The notes under the pieces are model-generated. The model saw nothing but the letters and a program-made list of their open reading frames with translations. It did not search any database and was not told the origin of the DNA. Source: Oppiella nova (lineage: Eukaryota > Arthropoda > Arachnida > Sarcoptiformes > Oppiidae). Taken from it: 26,883 bases of DNA. The DNA is taken from positions 1-26,883 of the forward strand of contig CAJPVJ010000381.1 in assembly GCA_905397405.1 (NCBI GenBank), read 5' to 3'. Below, in pieces: positions 10,397-20,215 of the stretch. The position numbers were made by a program, and so were the translations under genes. The stretch's first letter is position 1. The number at the start of each line of letters is the position of its first letter.

Positions 10397-10984
10397 GCTT
10401 TATTTTGTACTTTTTCTCTCTCATCTAATCAAATAAATAGTGTAATAATGGACTCATATATTAATGAAATTTCAGTTTCAGTCCAAATCAGTGGAAGTTT
10501 TTTGTGTTTGTTTTTATTTTACTGTAATTTTGCGAAAATGAAATTTTTTAGGTTTTATTTTGTAAGCCATCAAAATGTTAATACAATTTTCATATATTTG
10601 AGTTCAAATAAATTATTTTCACTGTTTTATTGACTTTATTTGTATAAATATATTAAAATATACGCGAAATTAAATAAATCAAATTCGTCTCCAATTCTGT
10701 AATCATATAATATTATATAAAAATATAAGTTTTATATTTAATCAAAATATATTATGCATTCAAATCATTGATTTTTATGCAAACTTTTTTCGTATATATA
10801 TTTTTGTTGAAATAATTTATAATTTTTTTATTTGAATTATGTTTTACTTTTGTGAATAATATTTAATGCATTTTATACAAACTCTAGTGTTTGTATATTA
10901 TATATAAAAATTATTATATTATTTAATGTAATGAATAGTAATTTGTATTAATCACTCGGTATACTGTATATAGTTTTTATCAGT
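10397..10984 (+). repeat. Tandem repeat family 4, copy 2 (~588 bp)
   Basis: Second copy of 9796-10396, with about five substitutions, two one-base indels and loss of an ~11-base AT-alternating stretch near 10860. No GA tract lies at the junction, unlike family 2. Confidence 0.97.
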
Positions 10985-11379
10985 GTTTCCATTGCTATAA
11001 ACTGTAGTTTACATTCAAAATGCAAATACAATTAATAATTATTTGGTTTATTTTCATTTCATTTCCAAATGTCTCTCTTAATTCCTATGAGTATGTGTTT
11101 TAGTGCCAAATATATGGCTGCGAAAACAGTTTCGCTATGTTTTTAACGTTATACACCATTAAAAAGCTTAACAATAGTTTCGTTAAATAAGAGTTGTAGA
11201 GAAAAATATATATAATTATTACTAATTAGCGCAATGAGTATAAGCCTTAAGTATTAGCAGTCGATGTTATGTTGACTCCAATTGTCTTATATATAACTGT
11301 CGACTATTTATTTCAATTGTGAAAAAACTATTACTCTTTCGGTTCTCTCTCTCTCTCTAATGAAGTTTCAAATTGTGTG

Positions 11380-11412
<33 letters not shown>

Positions 11413-12181
11413 AAGAAAATAGGGAGCAGTAAAACATTTAATCAATTTTTGTTGTATATATAGACAGAGGAATGGATGATAAGAAAAAGGAGACCATTTC
11501 TTATGTATGTTTGCCACTAAAAAAGGTCACCTAATCTCTCTCTCTCTCGCACGCATATACTTGTGTAATACCGAGAGCACAGTTAGCTCTCATAATATGG
11601 TTGAGCCCAGACTTTTGGATCAATACTTGAACTGAGCTGACGAGCACTCACTGACAGACTGTGTGTTTGTATGCATTTTCTGTACACTATATGGTGTGTA
11701 TGGCTATGGAAAGCACATACACTATACACACATATACAGCGAGTTTGAGGTCAATAAGTGTTGGCCAAACACACTGTATATCATTTGTCACTCAACTCTA
11801 TCCTTACTTTCATAGACCACTAGCTTATACTGTGTAGAAAATTAATTAGATTTTTACGTGAAAATTGCATTTTCTAAAAATAACCTTGTTTGCTTTATTG
11901 ATTTTTGTTCAATACGATTGCCATAATTTGATTTAATTTAGATTCAAATCTTCATTGATTTTCGTTGTTATAGTGTTCACATAGATGTGTATTTATCGTG
12001 TTATATGGCACCCAAGTGTCCTACCCCTTAGTAACCCTGCACATCTTTGCATGTACTGCCCATATATTCCCCGAACATTAGACCTTAAGTTCAATTTTAT
12101 GTAATTTTACGACTTTTTGATAGCATTTTATAGTAATATTTATTTTTTCTATCAGTTTTATTGATTTTAGTTTTACGTATT
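10985..12181. other. AT-rich DNA with GA/CT tracts and a GC-richer patch
   Basis: No gene is recognised. It holds the CT/GA foldback at 11344-11410, a short CT run at 11536-11549 and a moderately GC-richer stretch at 12005-12080. Confidence 0.6.
11344..11410. repeat. CT tract facing a GA tract (foldback)
   Basis: A CT run (11344-11358) is followed after a 24-base unique segment by a GA run (11383-11410). The two are complementary, so one strand can form a stem of about 15 base pairs with a ~25-base loop. It could arise by inversion of part of a tract or by two independent expansions. Confidence 0.85.
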
Positions 12182-12201
12182 TCTCTCTCTCTCTCTCTCT
12201 C
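12182..12201 (+). repeat. (CT)n tract
   Basis: Ten CT units in pyrimidine-rich surroundings; the flank is not duplicated in the window. Confidence 0.97.
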
Positions 12202-12420
12202 CGCACATCTTAAGCAATAGTTTTATAGTATTTTCTTTCAATTTCATTGAATTTCACTGCAAATGAAATCTATTTTACGTTTTCTCCACTCCTTTCTAAA
12301 CGTATTTTTTCCTTCATTTATACTTAACTTCTCTTAAATAGCGTTAAATTTTTTTCTCTTCTTTTTTTGATTTATCGCAAAAACTAATCTCTAATATACT
12401 TGTGTTTACTGTACACTACT

Positions 12421-12422
<2 letters not shown>

Positions 12423-12457
<35 letters not shown>

Positions 12458-12460
12458 CTC
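12423..12460 (+). repeat. (CT)n tract, interrupted
   Basis: About nineteen CT units with one G interruption at 12455. It lies a few bases beyond the stop codon of the minus-strand frame described at 12465-12659. Confidence 0.97.
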
Positions 12461-12464
12461 TTTT

Positions 12465-12659
12465 CTATGTACTAATAGTTAGTTTACGTAAATCTGATAT
12501 TAAATACTCGGGCGGCTCAGGCATTAAGTCATATATCGATTGATTTGCTTTGAATTTAGGCATTAGGTTAGACATATGGGGGCCAAACCACTGCATTATT
12601 CTGTGCTCTGTATAGTGTATTAGCGACTCAGAGAAAGCTAACTGTGCGTTCATTGGCAT
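12465..12659 (-). CDS. Weak candidate exon or small ORF, unknown product
   Basis: From an ATG on the minus strand the frame reads 64 codons to TAG. The product begins MPMNAQLAFSESL and contains HRIMQWFGPHMSN and MPEPPEYLISDLRK. I chose this segment because its residues are balanced (W, P, E, H, M, K present) and unlike the F/I/Y/N-rich noise elsewhere. An in-frame TAA lies a few codons upstream of the ATG. If it is an exon, a splice acceptor could be the CAG after MPMNA, but no polypyrimidine tract supports it strongly. No signal peptide or membrane segment is seen, and I do not recognise a family. A chance open frame remains the likelier explanation. Confidence 0.2.
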   Translation of the reverse strand: MPMNAQLAFSESLIHYTEHRIMQWFGPHMSNLMPKFKANQSIYDLMPEPPEYLISDLRKLTIST

Positions 12660-14933
12660 CAAATAAATGATTAGGTCTTATATTAAATAATGTCGAGATA
12701 TTAATAATATTAAGTTTAGTTTTCATTATAATATAATAGCTGCGGATATATTTTCTATTATATCATATAATTTGTTATATTTTAGACATTTTCATTAAAT
12801 AACTTAATTTACAAATAATATTATATTTTCATACAAACACTGCGATCAATGATTTATTAAATTTGAATATATTTTGCTTTGAAATATAAATAATATTTAT
12901 TTTTATTTATCATAATATTCTCCAAATATATAACTTATACGTTTTGAATACATAAATATTTATATGCATTTTGTTTTGGGAGAGAATATTTAGATAAACA
13001 TTTTTGATTCATTTGTGACACTAATTCACGTGACATAACATTTATTATGTAATATAAAAATTTATTAAAATATATACATTATGTTTTTAGTGATCCATTT
13101 CCACCTCTGCTTATTATTTTTGTTATTATTTGACTTCATATTTATAATTAAGTAAAACGTTTTAAAACTAATGGATTCATAAAAACAACAAAAATTAAAT
13201 TTAAATACATTTTTAACTATAAAATCAAATTTATTATTACATTAAACGCTTCAAATGCAAACTAATGGATCACTTCAGACCCCTTTCCCTCTGCCTACCC
13301 GTCCGGCACAAAGAAATATCCCATGATTTTGTATAAACCTTTAATTACATGCATTAAACATTATTAATACCTGTGCGCCGCTCACATACCTGTGCTCTTT
13401 GACGATTAAACGTAAATGATTTTTAACACGAAATTCAAACACAAATATTAAGCGATTTTATTATTTAATACTCTTTTTGCTGCAAAAATCTGTGGCAATA
13501 ATAATCATCAGAGGAATGGTATATAACTTATGAATCAAAACCTGAGAATAAGGAACTGGCGTTTGGGTTAAGGCTATAAAGGTTTAGATTGTATGCGTGT
13601 GTTTGAGATTTATATTAAAGTAAAACGGGTAGACTATATTAGAAATACTACCCGTGCAACATGGAGTATCATTATATTTGGTGCATTTTTTTGTGTCATT
13701 ATATTCAGTGGATGTATGTATGACTTTCAAAGTAAGATTGATTATTAAACATCCCGGTGCGAGTCATTTGTTGCTACAAATCAACTACAGAGTACATCCA
13801 TGAGCCCCCACATCACCATCACACACATATACGTCCATTGCATTTGCCACTCAACCTCCCGATCCACTCGCACAGGCCATCCATAAAGTGTTTTGTGTGT
13901 CTGACATGAATATAAGAGTTACGCAAAAAAAAGAGTAAAATGTAGTCTTTCTCTGAGTGATCACTGGTAGGGAACGGTAGTCTATACGACAAAATTGAGA
14001 GCAAAAGTGCAACAAATTAGATGGTGGGGCTCCGGCACTACACGTCTTTGATAGGAGTGTGCCATTGAATGCCAGATGAATGAGTGAATTATCTCTGACT
14101 CCAATACACACACAGACTAACAGTACATATATTTGTACTCATTTTATACAATATATAGATATTTGTGTTACTCTTTTCACTCTCAATGCAATTCCTTAAG
14201 GAGTTTTTGCTGACTCTATGCCTCACTTATATTACTACAGCATCCCTTTCCCCCCTATGACTACCAACCCTGTGCTACACTGGCAGCTAATATACCACCG
14301 CTACTTAATTGGACTCATATATCATTATATTAGTTGCAATTTTTCTCTAAATCTCTTTTCCATTTGCTGTGCTTTTCGTGACAAATATTTTTAATTTAAT
14401 TTTAGGATACCTTTTATTATATAACATGAAAATAAGTTTTTATACCAAAAAATTAATGTTATTTTTTATATTATATATTTCGCAGATAATCTACTGTTGC
14501 ATACGATTGTCGACAATATTTGCATTCAAGTCATAATTATTGGGAAATACTGTATTTTTTGGTCGCAGAAGTTCACATCAAATGTAAAGGTATTTACAGA
14601 CAATTTGTTAAAACATTTTCATTTATACACTCTATTTAATGCATCCGATTATATAACATAAGTTTATACATGCATTCAAACCCATACACACAAAACGCAA
14701 ACAAAATAAATTTAATGAAAAAAATCTGCATTTTATTAGTTGCCATAAAATTTGGACGCAAAAAATTATAATAAAATAAAAACTAATTTCGCGCATAAAA
14801 TATATATATATTTCGTTACATTGTACACAAAATTGAGTGAAAAAGTCTAACTATAAGGCAAACAAACAAACAAATCGCGAAAAATTGCATTTTATTTTGT
14901 GCTCTTTTTTCGTATCAATTTTTTGCATTTCTC
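12660..14933. other. AT-rich DNA with GC-richer patches at 13.26-14.3 kb
   Basis: No gene is recognised. GC-richer pyrimidine patches lie at 13270-13310, 13740-14110 and 14220-14300. The two overlapping minus-strand open frames in 13819-14111 have cysteine/serine-rich, non-family-like translations. TACCAGTG is read on the minus strand at 13962-13969. Confidence 0.55.
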
Positions 14934-14934
14934 T

Positions 14935-14976
14935 GTGTTTCCTATTGAAATGGGAAAGCCATTCAATAGGAAATAC
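14935..14976. other. Strong hairpin, 15-bp stem and 12-base loop
   Basis: TTTCCTATTGAA (14938-14949) pairs perfectly with TTCAATAGGAAA (14962-14973) around the loop ATGGGAAAGCCA. Three more outer pairs, one of them G-U, extend the stem to 15. It is too short for a typical animal microRNA precursor. It may be a chance palindrome, a transcription-arrest fold, or a relic of a small inverted repeat. Confidence 0.8.
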
Positions 14977-15181
14977 TATAACAAAGTAACAGAGGGTTAG
15001 TATAAGAGAAAGCGAAAGAAATATTTGTCTTAATCTCACGATTCAAAAGTCAATATTCGCTGGCATTGTATTGCATTTTATACCCAAACAATACGCCGAT
15101 TGTATAGTCAGTATATATATGGCATATAATACAGTGTGGAAAGTGTGTGTATAAAAGGCGATCGAAATTAACTCAATCGTA

Positions 15182-15718
15182 ATGTCCTTATATAATGCCC
15201 TTTTGTTTTCGGTGCCATTTCTCGTACGCCAACTAATATCACACCAAATAATATACAGCTTTTTGCTAACAAAAAAGAGTTCAGTCGTCTCTCTCTCTCT
15301 CTCTCTCTCCCTCTTTCTCTCGTATATCACTGCACATATAAACTGTCTGTCACTGCCTTTTGCCGTATATTTTGTTTGTTTCGGTCATTCAAATCCAATA
15401 TCCAATGCATTTGTGTGTATATGTGTTATTCTGTTATATACAGAATATTCTGTACATACAGTCCACTCTCTCCCACTCTCTCTCTTTCTCTCTCTCCCTC
15501 CCATACTCTCTCATTTCAACACTTTTTCTGAGTCCTTCCTCATATACTCTAAGAATAGGAAAGTGAGAGAAAGTCCATCGCAAGGACTGCGTGGAGGACA
15601 GGGAGGCAATGATTTCTCGTACGGCTGGAAGTCATGGCAACAAATGATTCTCTTTAGACCCGTTTCGCCAAAATGTCTTATAATAAAACTTATTGCGAGT
15701 ATATATTGTGTTCATTAA
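15182..15718 (+). CDS. Longest ATG-started open frame, probably not a gene
   Basis: 178 codons from ATG to TAA. Its openness is helped by pyrimidine tracts (15288-15320 and 15468-15500), which translate as Leu-Ser repeats and cannot form stops. The amino end is hydrophobic. The last ~50 residues contain RESPSQGLRGGQGGND and FSYGWKSWQQM, which look more protein-like and lie in a GC-richer patch, but the opposite strand there is also open. No domain is recognised. A short translated exon in the 15560-15660 patch is conceivable. Confidence 0.1.
   Translation: MSLYNALLFSVPFLVRQLISHQIIYSFLLTKKSSVVSLSLSLSLFLSYITAHINCLSLPFAVYFVCFGHSNPISNAFVCICVILLYTEYSVHTVHSLPLSLFLSLPPILSHFNTFSESFLIYSKNRKVRESPSQGLRGGQGGNDFSYGWKSWQQMILFRPVSPKCLIIKLIASIYCVH
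15288..15320 (+). repeat. (CT)n tract, interrupted
   Basis: About sixteen CT units with CCC and TTT interruptions; it lies within the 178-codon open frame. Confidence 0.95.
15428..15453. promoter_or_regulatory. CAGAATATTCTG palindrome with an extra half-site
   Basis: The 14-base palindrome ACAGAATATTCTGT (15440-15453) is preceded after five bases by another ATTCTGT (15428-15434). Three alternating half-sites are therefore present: ATTCTGT, ACAGAAT, ATTCTGT. Either pairing can form a 7-bp stem. This is the richest version of a motif found seven times in the window; a binding role is inferred. Confidence 0.35.
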
Positions 15719-15850
15719 TCAGTTGGTCTCACTCGCCAGCCCTCCCCCATCATCCCTTTCCCTCTTAATACACGCACTGTTCCACTACTGGTGTCCCTAA
15801 ACACTACTCTATGGCCTCCAAGACATTGATTATGTTTAAGACATTCCTCA

Positions 15851-15852
<2 letters not shown>

Positions 15853-15884
<32 letters not shown>
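15853..15884 (+). repeat. (CT)n tract
   Basis: Sixteen uninterrupted CT units; the flank is not duplicated in the window. Confidence 0.97.
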
Positions 15885-15889
<5 letters not shown>

Positions 15890-15923
15890 TTCTTTTGTTA
15901 TTATAGTTATTATTACATATAAA

Positions 15924-15962
15924 GAGTTCATTATTACAGTGTATATCATATATAATGAACTC
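15924..15962. other. Hairpin, 11-bp stem
   Basis: GAGTTCATTAT at 15924-15934 pairs with ATAATGAACTC at 15952-15962 around a 17-base loop. No RNA family is recognised. Confidence 0.7.
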
Positions 15963-16918
15963 AAAGCTCACTTTCTTATTACAAGTATTTTCTCAATAAA
16001 CTATTTATACAAAGAATTTGGACTTAATTTTTCGCAATCCACTCATTATGTGATATATTAAAGATTCACTTAAATAATAAATAAATTACTAAAATTCCAG
16101 ACATTGTCGCCGAGAAATAATTAACTTATAGTTTATATGCATATTAAATATTTTTGTAGCGCAAAACATCTGTACTTATGTATTATATTTGTGCGACAAT
16201 TCGGTTATTAATTATATATTTTAAAGAAATCGTAATAATAATTGAGAAATATTTTTCGTCTGAAAGGCTATATACTGGAGTGAGTTATGCCGTATGAATG
16301 GGAAAATTGAAATTAAAAATATTTGTTGAGATATTGCATAGAATGCAGACAAATGACAGACAATAGGAATCTGTTGTATGTTTTTGGGCTATAAATTAAA
16401 TATATCATAATATATATGAATATAATATCTCTTTCGGAATATAATACAGAATTTCGAGAATAAATTCTCTCTCATTCTTGCATTGAATACAATGAATAAC
16501 TAATTATATGTATATTTCTATTTGGATATTGTTTTCCATATATATTAAAAGTCTAACGAATAATACAAATTTTATCGCAAAATTTTTTGCTTTTCATTTG
16601 GATATACATGTATTGTATTGACACAAAAGTTTGTTGGATTCAAAAACTTTTGTTTCGAAACCTTTCTATAAATGCATTCATAATAATAGTCATAATGAAA
16701 ATGTTGTACAAAATTGGCATTCATTTGACAGCATATAAGCGCTTGAATTATATACTATATTATCATCCAATCTATTCATTCACTACTTTGCCATCCAATC
16801 ATTCATTTGCCACTCATATGAGTGTTGCGATTATAATTAAATGCTTTCAATTAAAATAATAGACTAAATAATAATAAAAATACTATCAAATCGATTAAAG
16901 TGTTGAATTTCTGGCTGT

Positions 16919-16922
<4 letters not shown>

Positions 16923-16961
<39 letters not shown>
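16923..16961 (+). repeat. (GA)n tract
   Basis: About nineteen uninterrupted GA units, directly after the palindrome CTGTCGACAG (16913-16922). Confidence 0.97.
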
Positions 16962-16964
<3 letters not shown>

Positions 16965-17232
16965 TAAAATTAAAAACAGTTAATCAATCGATAATAAGCG
17001 AGTTGTGAAGTGTTTTCATTATTCATACGATAAGTCCCTTTTCGACATAATAATAGTGTAGTTGAATGACAGCCACTATTCAAATAGTGAGCTAACAATT
17101 AAACTATTCATTGATTTTTATCATTTAATATCGAGAAGTGAACCCAAAAATTATAACATAATATAAGAGTGTATGGAGTCGTATGTATAATGGGAAACCC
17201 AATACCCCATGTGTTAAGTGTATAAATGAATA

Positions 17233-17234
<2 letters not shown>

Positions 17235-17268
<34 letters not shown>
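17235..17268 (+). repeat. (CT)n tract
   Basis: About seventeen uninterrupted CT units; the flank is not duplicated in the window. Confidence 0.97.
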
Positions 17269-17270
<2 letters not shown>

Positions 17271-17573
17271 TTATATAATACTTTTCCATATACTTCGGGC
17301 GATATGTACGGTACGAGTGCTCAGTTGTGTAGAGCTGCCGGTGCACTTTCTCTCTGTAATTCAAATAAGGTTTTAAATTACTTGTGTTTTGGGACACAAT
17401 AGAGACTTGCATTTCAAGCCTATCTCTAGCACTCACTCACTCTCGCTATAAAATATATTCCCTTTTAATTTCATTTGCCATTTGTTGTACACTATATGTA
17501 CGATATTTGCGATAAAGTGAATGCAACGGTTAGATAATGTATGTGAAAGGTTATATCACTCTTCCTTTAGTAG

Positions 17574-17613
<40 letters not shown>
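17574..17613 (+). repeat. Compound (CT)n-(CA)n tract
   Basis: About thirteen CT units turn directly into about seven CA units, the only clear CT-CA compound tract in the window. A short GATG tandem (17628-17642) follows. Confidence 0.97.
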
Positions 17614-17614
<1 letters not shown>

Positions 17615-18567
17615 TATCTCTCCCATCGATGGATGGATGGGATGTACACAAGAATCCGATTCCAACACAAACGGATGACTCAGTTATTAAGCAATCGCTA
17701 TATTAAGCGTCGGTTTGCGGACTTCACTATACGATGAGCTTATTATATGAATAATAGTGTTTTGTATGTAATAAGTCTTGACATGAAATTAAAACCTTGA
17801 ATATCAATATTTGCAGTCTTTTGGCTTCAAAATTCTCTGTACAAACAGCCCTCTCGAGTGGCATACTGTCTGTCCTCTAGCGCTGCCATCGCCGGCTACC
17901 AGTGCTCTGTTGTCTCGCATTCCCCACACAATTGCGATGCCAATGATGGGGTTGAGTAGAGTATAGCATACTTTGAACACAAATATTACACAATCGTGTA
18001 ATAAATTGATATTTAAATCTATGGAGAGTTTATAACCCGTCAAACCCGCAGTCGAGTCTCAGCCGGTTATTAATGAGTTAATAATTCGTTATCCCATTTC
18101 TCCCGTTCCCTATTCACTCACTCTCTCGCACCCCTTTCCCCTAGCATTATGTGTGTGTTTAGTGATAGAATTGATAGGAAAGGGTAGTCCTCCCTAACTC
18201 TTCCCTCTCACTGCAAATTCAAGTGTTATTCAATTTAGAGCCCAAAAAGTGACAGTAATTTATATCAACGGAGAAAAAATTTTGCATTCAATTTGCAAAT
18301 GAAATGCAATTTTCAATCTTATGATTCATTGCATTCATTATTCTGTGTTCACAGTAAGTATGCATATATTTACAGATAAGTGCAATCACTTTCATAATTG
18401 TGTACTCATTGTGCCCTGAATATATATTGTGAACATCCAGTGACATTGTATTTTAAATTTAAATTATCAGTAATTTTGTGTCCAATTTGTGTGAACGAGT
18501 TGTTCAGTTGTGTAAACGCATAGCAATCTAATTATATGTAATATATTTGCAATGTATGGCACACACA

Positions 18568-18575
18568 GAATATTC
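18568..18575. promoter_or_regulatory. CAGAATATTCTT site
   Basis: One of the seven CRGAATATTCYK sites, isolated here. It is listed because the family is over-represented, not because of local evidence for function. Confidence 0.25.
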
Positions 18576-19132
18576 TTGTGATTTATTGTTTAGACTCACT
18601 TTTTGTGTGATGTTTTAATTATAAAATCTCCGGTACATACACTCACCCAACTACCAGTTCCCTCCCATTCCCAGTGACTCATTAAACAATTTTTAACAAA
18701 TAATTAAATACGAGATTAATTTGCAATAAATTTTCGCCAAGAACTTTCCATTGAAAACATTTAATTAAATTTAATAAACAGTTTATTAAAAAACTTTTTT
18801 ATTTTCGGGTAATATATAAAGACGAGACAAATAGAGTGAACAAAAAGTATATAAGAAAATACTTTTTGACAGCAATTTTCACTCCCTTTTTATATTTTAT
18901 ATAATAACTTATTTTTGGGAATTTGAGCGAAAAAAATTTAATTTTATATATTTTTCTGTCTCTCCTTTTATATTATGAAATCTGATCCATTAGTTGCACA
19001 CAAAAATGTAAGATTGGATTTTCTCTACACTTTTTCCAGTTTAGTTTTGGCTCACATTTTCTTATAAAGTGTATATATTTTTCAATCTTCTCATCCATTC
19101 ATCACATCTTTATTTAGCACATAGAGAGCAGA

Positions 19133-19133
<1 letters not shown>

Positions 19134-19169
<36 letters not shown>

Positions 19170-19342
19170 GTAACAGAGAAAAATTTTATTTTATTTTGTG
19201 ATATATCTATGAAATGGTTTTCTTTTCTTTAGCACAACTTTATTATATAACACAATATAGTACTACTCAACCGATAGTTAATATGTTGTGGCACTGAATG
19301 GGAGCTCTTTTTTGTGTTAGACTTTATTGAATGAATGAATTT

Positions 19343-19383
<41 letters not shown>
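19134..19383 (+). repeat. Composite (GA)n-B-C-(GA)n locus
   Basis: A GA tract (19134-19164) is followed by body B (19165-19260/62), body C (19262-19346) and a second GA tract (19347-19383). B together with its GA tract recurs at 21849-21983 and 21984-22109 in direct orientation. C together with its GA tract recurs inverted at 23473-23595. The B/C junction at 19260-19262 is where both sets of copies stop matching. The locus can be read as two independent tract-plus-body units joined tail to tail, or as a donor from which each half was copied starting at its own tract. Confidence 0.92.
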
Positions 19384-19384
<1 letters not shown>

Positions 19385-20046
19385 ACATATAATTCCCAGA
19401 TGGAAGTCAAGCCAATATATACACTATAATAAAGCACAAGAAAATTATTATTATTATTACTATTACATAAAGTTATATAAGATTTGTTATTAGATTTATG
19501 TCACACTAAAAAACAGAGACAAAAAAATATAATATACTTTTTCCATTGATATAAACCGTATTACAGTATATATGGTGTAGTAAAATAATACACAAACAAA
19601 TGTGCAATTGTTTTAAATGATACCATTGTTTATATGATTTGATTGCTCACTCACTTACACAATGATAACACGGACTCATATAATAAAACAATTTTTTATT
19701 AATCACTAAAATCGATGTCAATATCTTTACTGCACTTTTAAATTGTTTATAATTCACATTAAAATGCTCGTTCAGTAAGTACAATAAAATTGTGTGTTTT
19801 TTAATCAATTGGTTGTATAAAACTCAACCAATTTTCACGACATAATAGGCGCCGAAAAACTATAAGCTTTATATTAGCGTTGAAACAAAAGTAAGAGTTT
19901 TATTGTATTCATACCATTCAACTGCTTGTTATTCAATGCAAATGGAAATTAATGTAATAATACTTTTGAAAAGTGCATATATTTTGGTGTGCAGTGAATA
20001 CCATATATACACACACATGTATACTTTGTATATATATACAGCTGCA

Positions 20047-20054
20047 GAATATTC
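20047..20054. promoter_or_regulatory. CAGAATATTCTG site
   Basis: Full 12-base palindrome at 20045-20056, one of three exact CAGAATATTCTG copies in the window. A further ATTCT lies about ten bases downstream. Confidence 0.3.
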
Positions 20055-20177
20055 TGTGTGTATATTCTTATGTATCAGATGTTTGACTTTTGCCGCTAAA
20101 CAAAAGCGAAAAAATAACAAAATTGAAAATCCTTTATAAGGAATGAAATTAATTCTTCTTTTGGCCTCTCGTTTGTT

Positions 20178-20180
<3 letters not shown>

Positions 20181-20211
<31 letters not shown>
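20181..20211 (+). repeat. (GA)n tract
   Basis: About fifteen uninterrupted GA units; the flank is not duplicated in the window. Confidence 0.97.

Positions 20212-20215
<4 letters not shown>

Larger units (their letters stand above)
15719..16922. other. AT-rich DNA after a GC-richer patch
   Basis: A pyrimidine-rich, GC-richer patch at 15725-15835 is followed by a CT tract and plain AT-rich DNA. No gene is recognised; the open frame at 16587-16859 is noise-like. Confidence 0.6.
16962..19133. other. AT-rich DNA with several GC-richer patches
   Basis: No gene is recognised. GC-richer patches lie at 17290-17350, 17830-17950 (with TACCAGTGC at 17897-17905), 18045-18210 and 18640-18690. The minus-strand frame at 17804-18043 contains VWGMRDNRALVAGDG but matches no family I know. 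A GAATATTC palindrome lies at 18568-18575. Confidence 0.55.

Noticed and set aside
9847-10633. Identical 61-residue frames in both copies of the ~600-bp tandem repeat
   Set aside because: Identity follows from ~99% identity of the whole unit; the sequence has no motif and an AT-driven composition, so conservation gives no evidence of coding.
13819-14111. Overlapping minus-strand open frames as a gene
   Set aside because: Two frames overlap without family resemblance in a GC-richer patch where stops are rarer; no splice or start context supports either.
17804-18043. Minus-strand 79-codon frame with a protein-like carboxyl half
   Set aside because: No domain is recognised, the amino half is noise-like, and the protein-like part coincides with a GC-richer patch.
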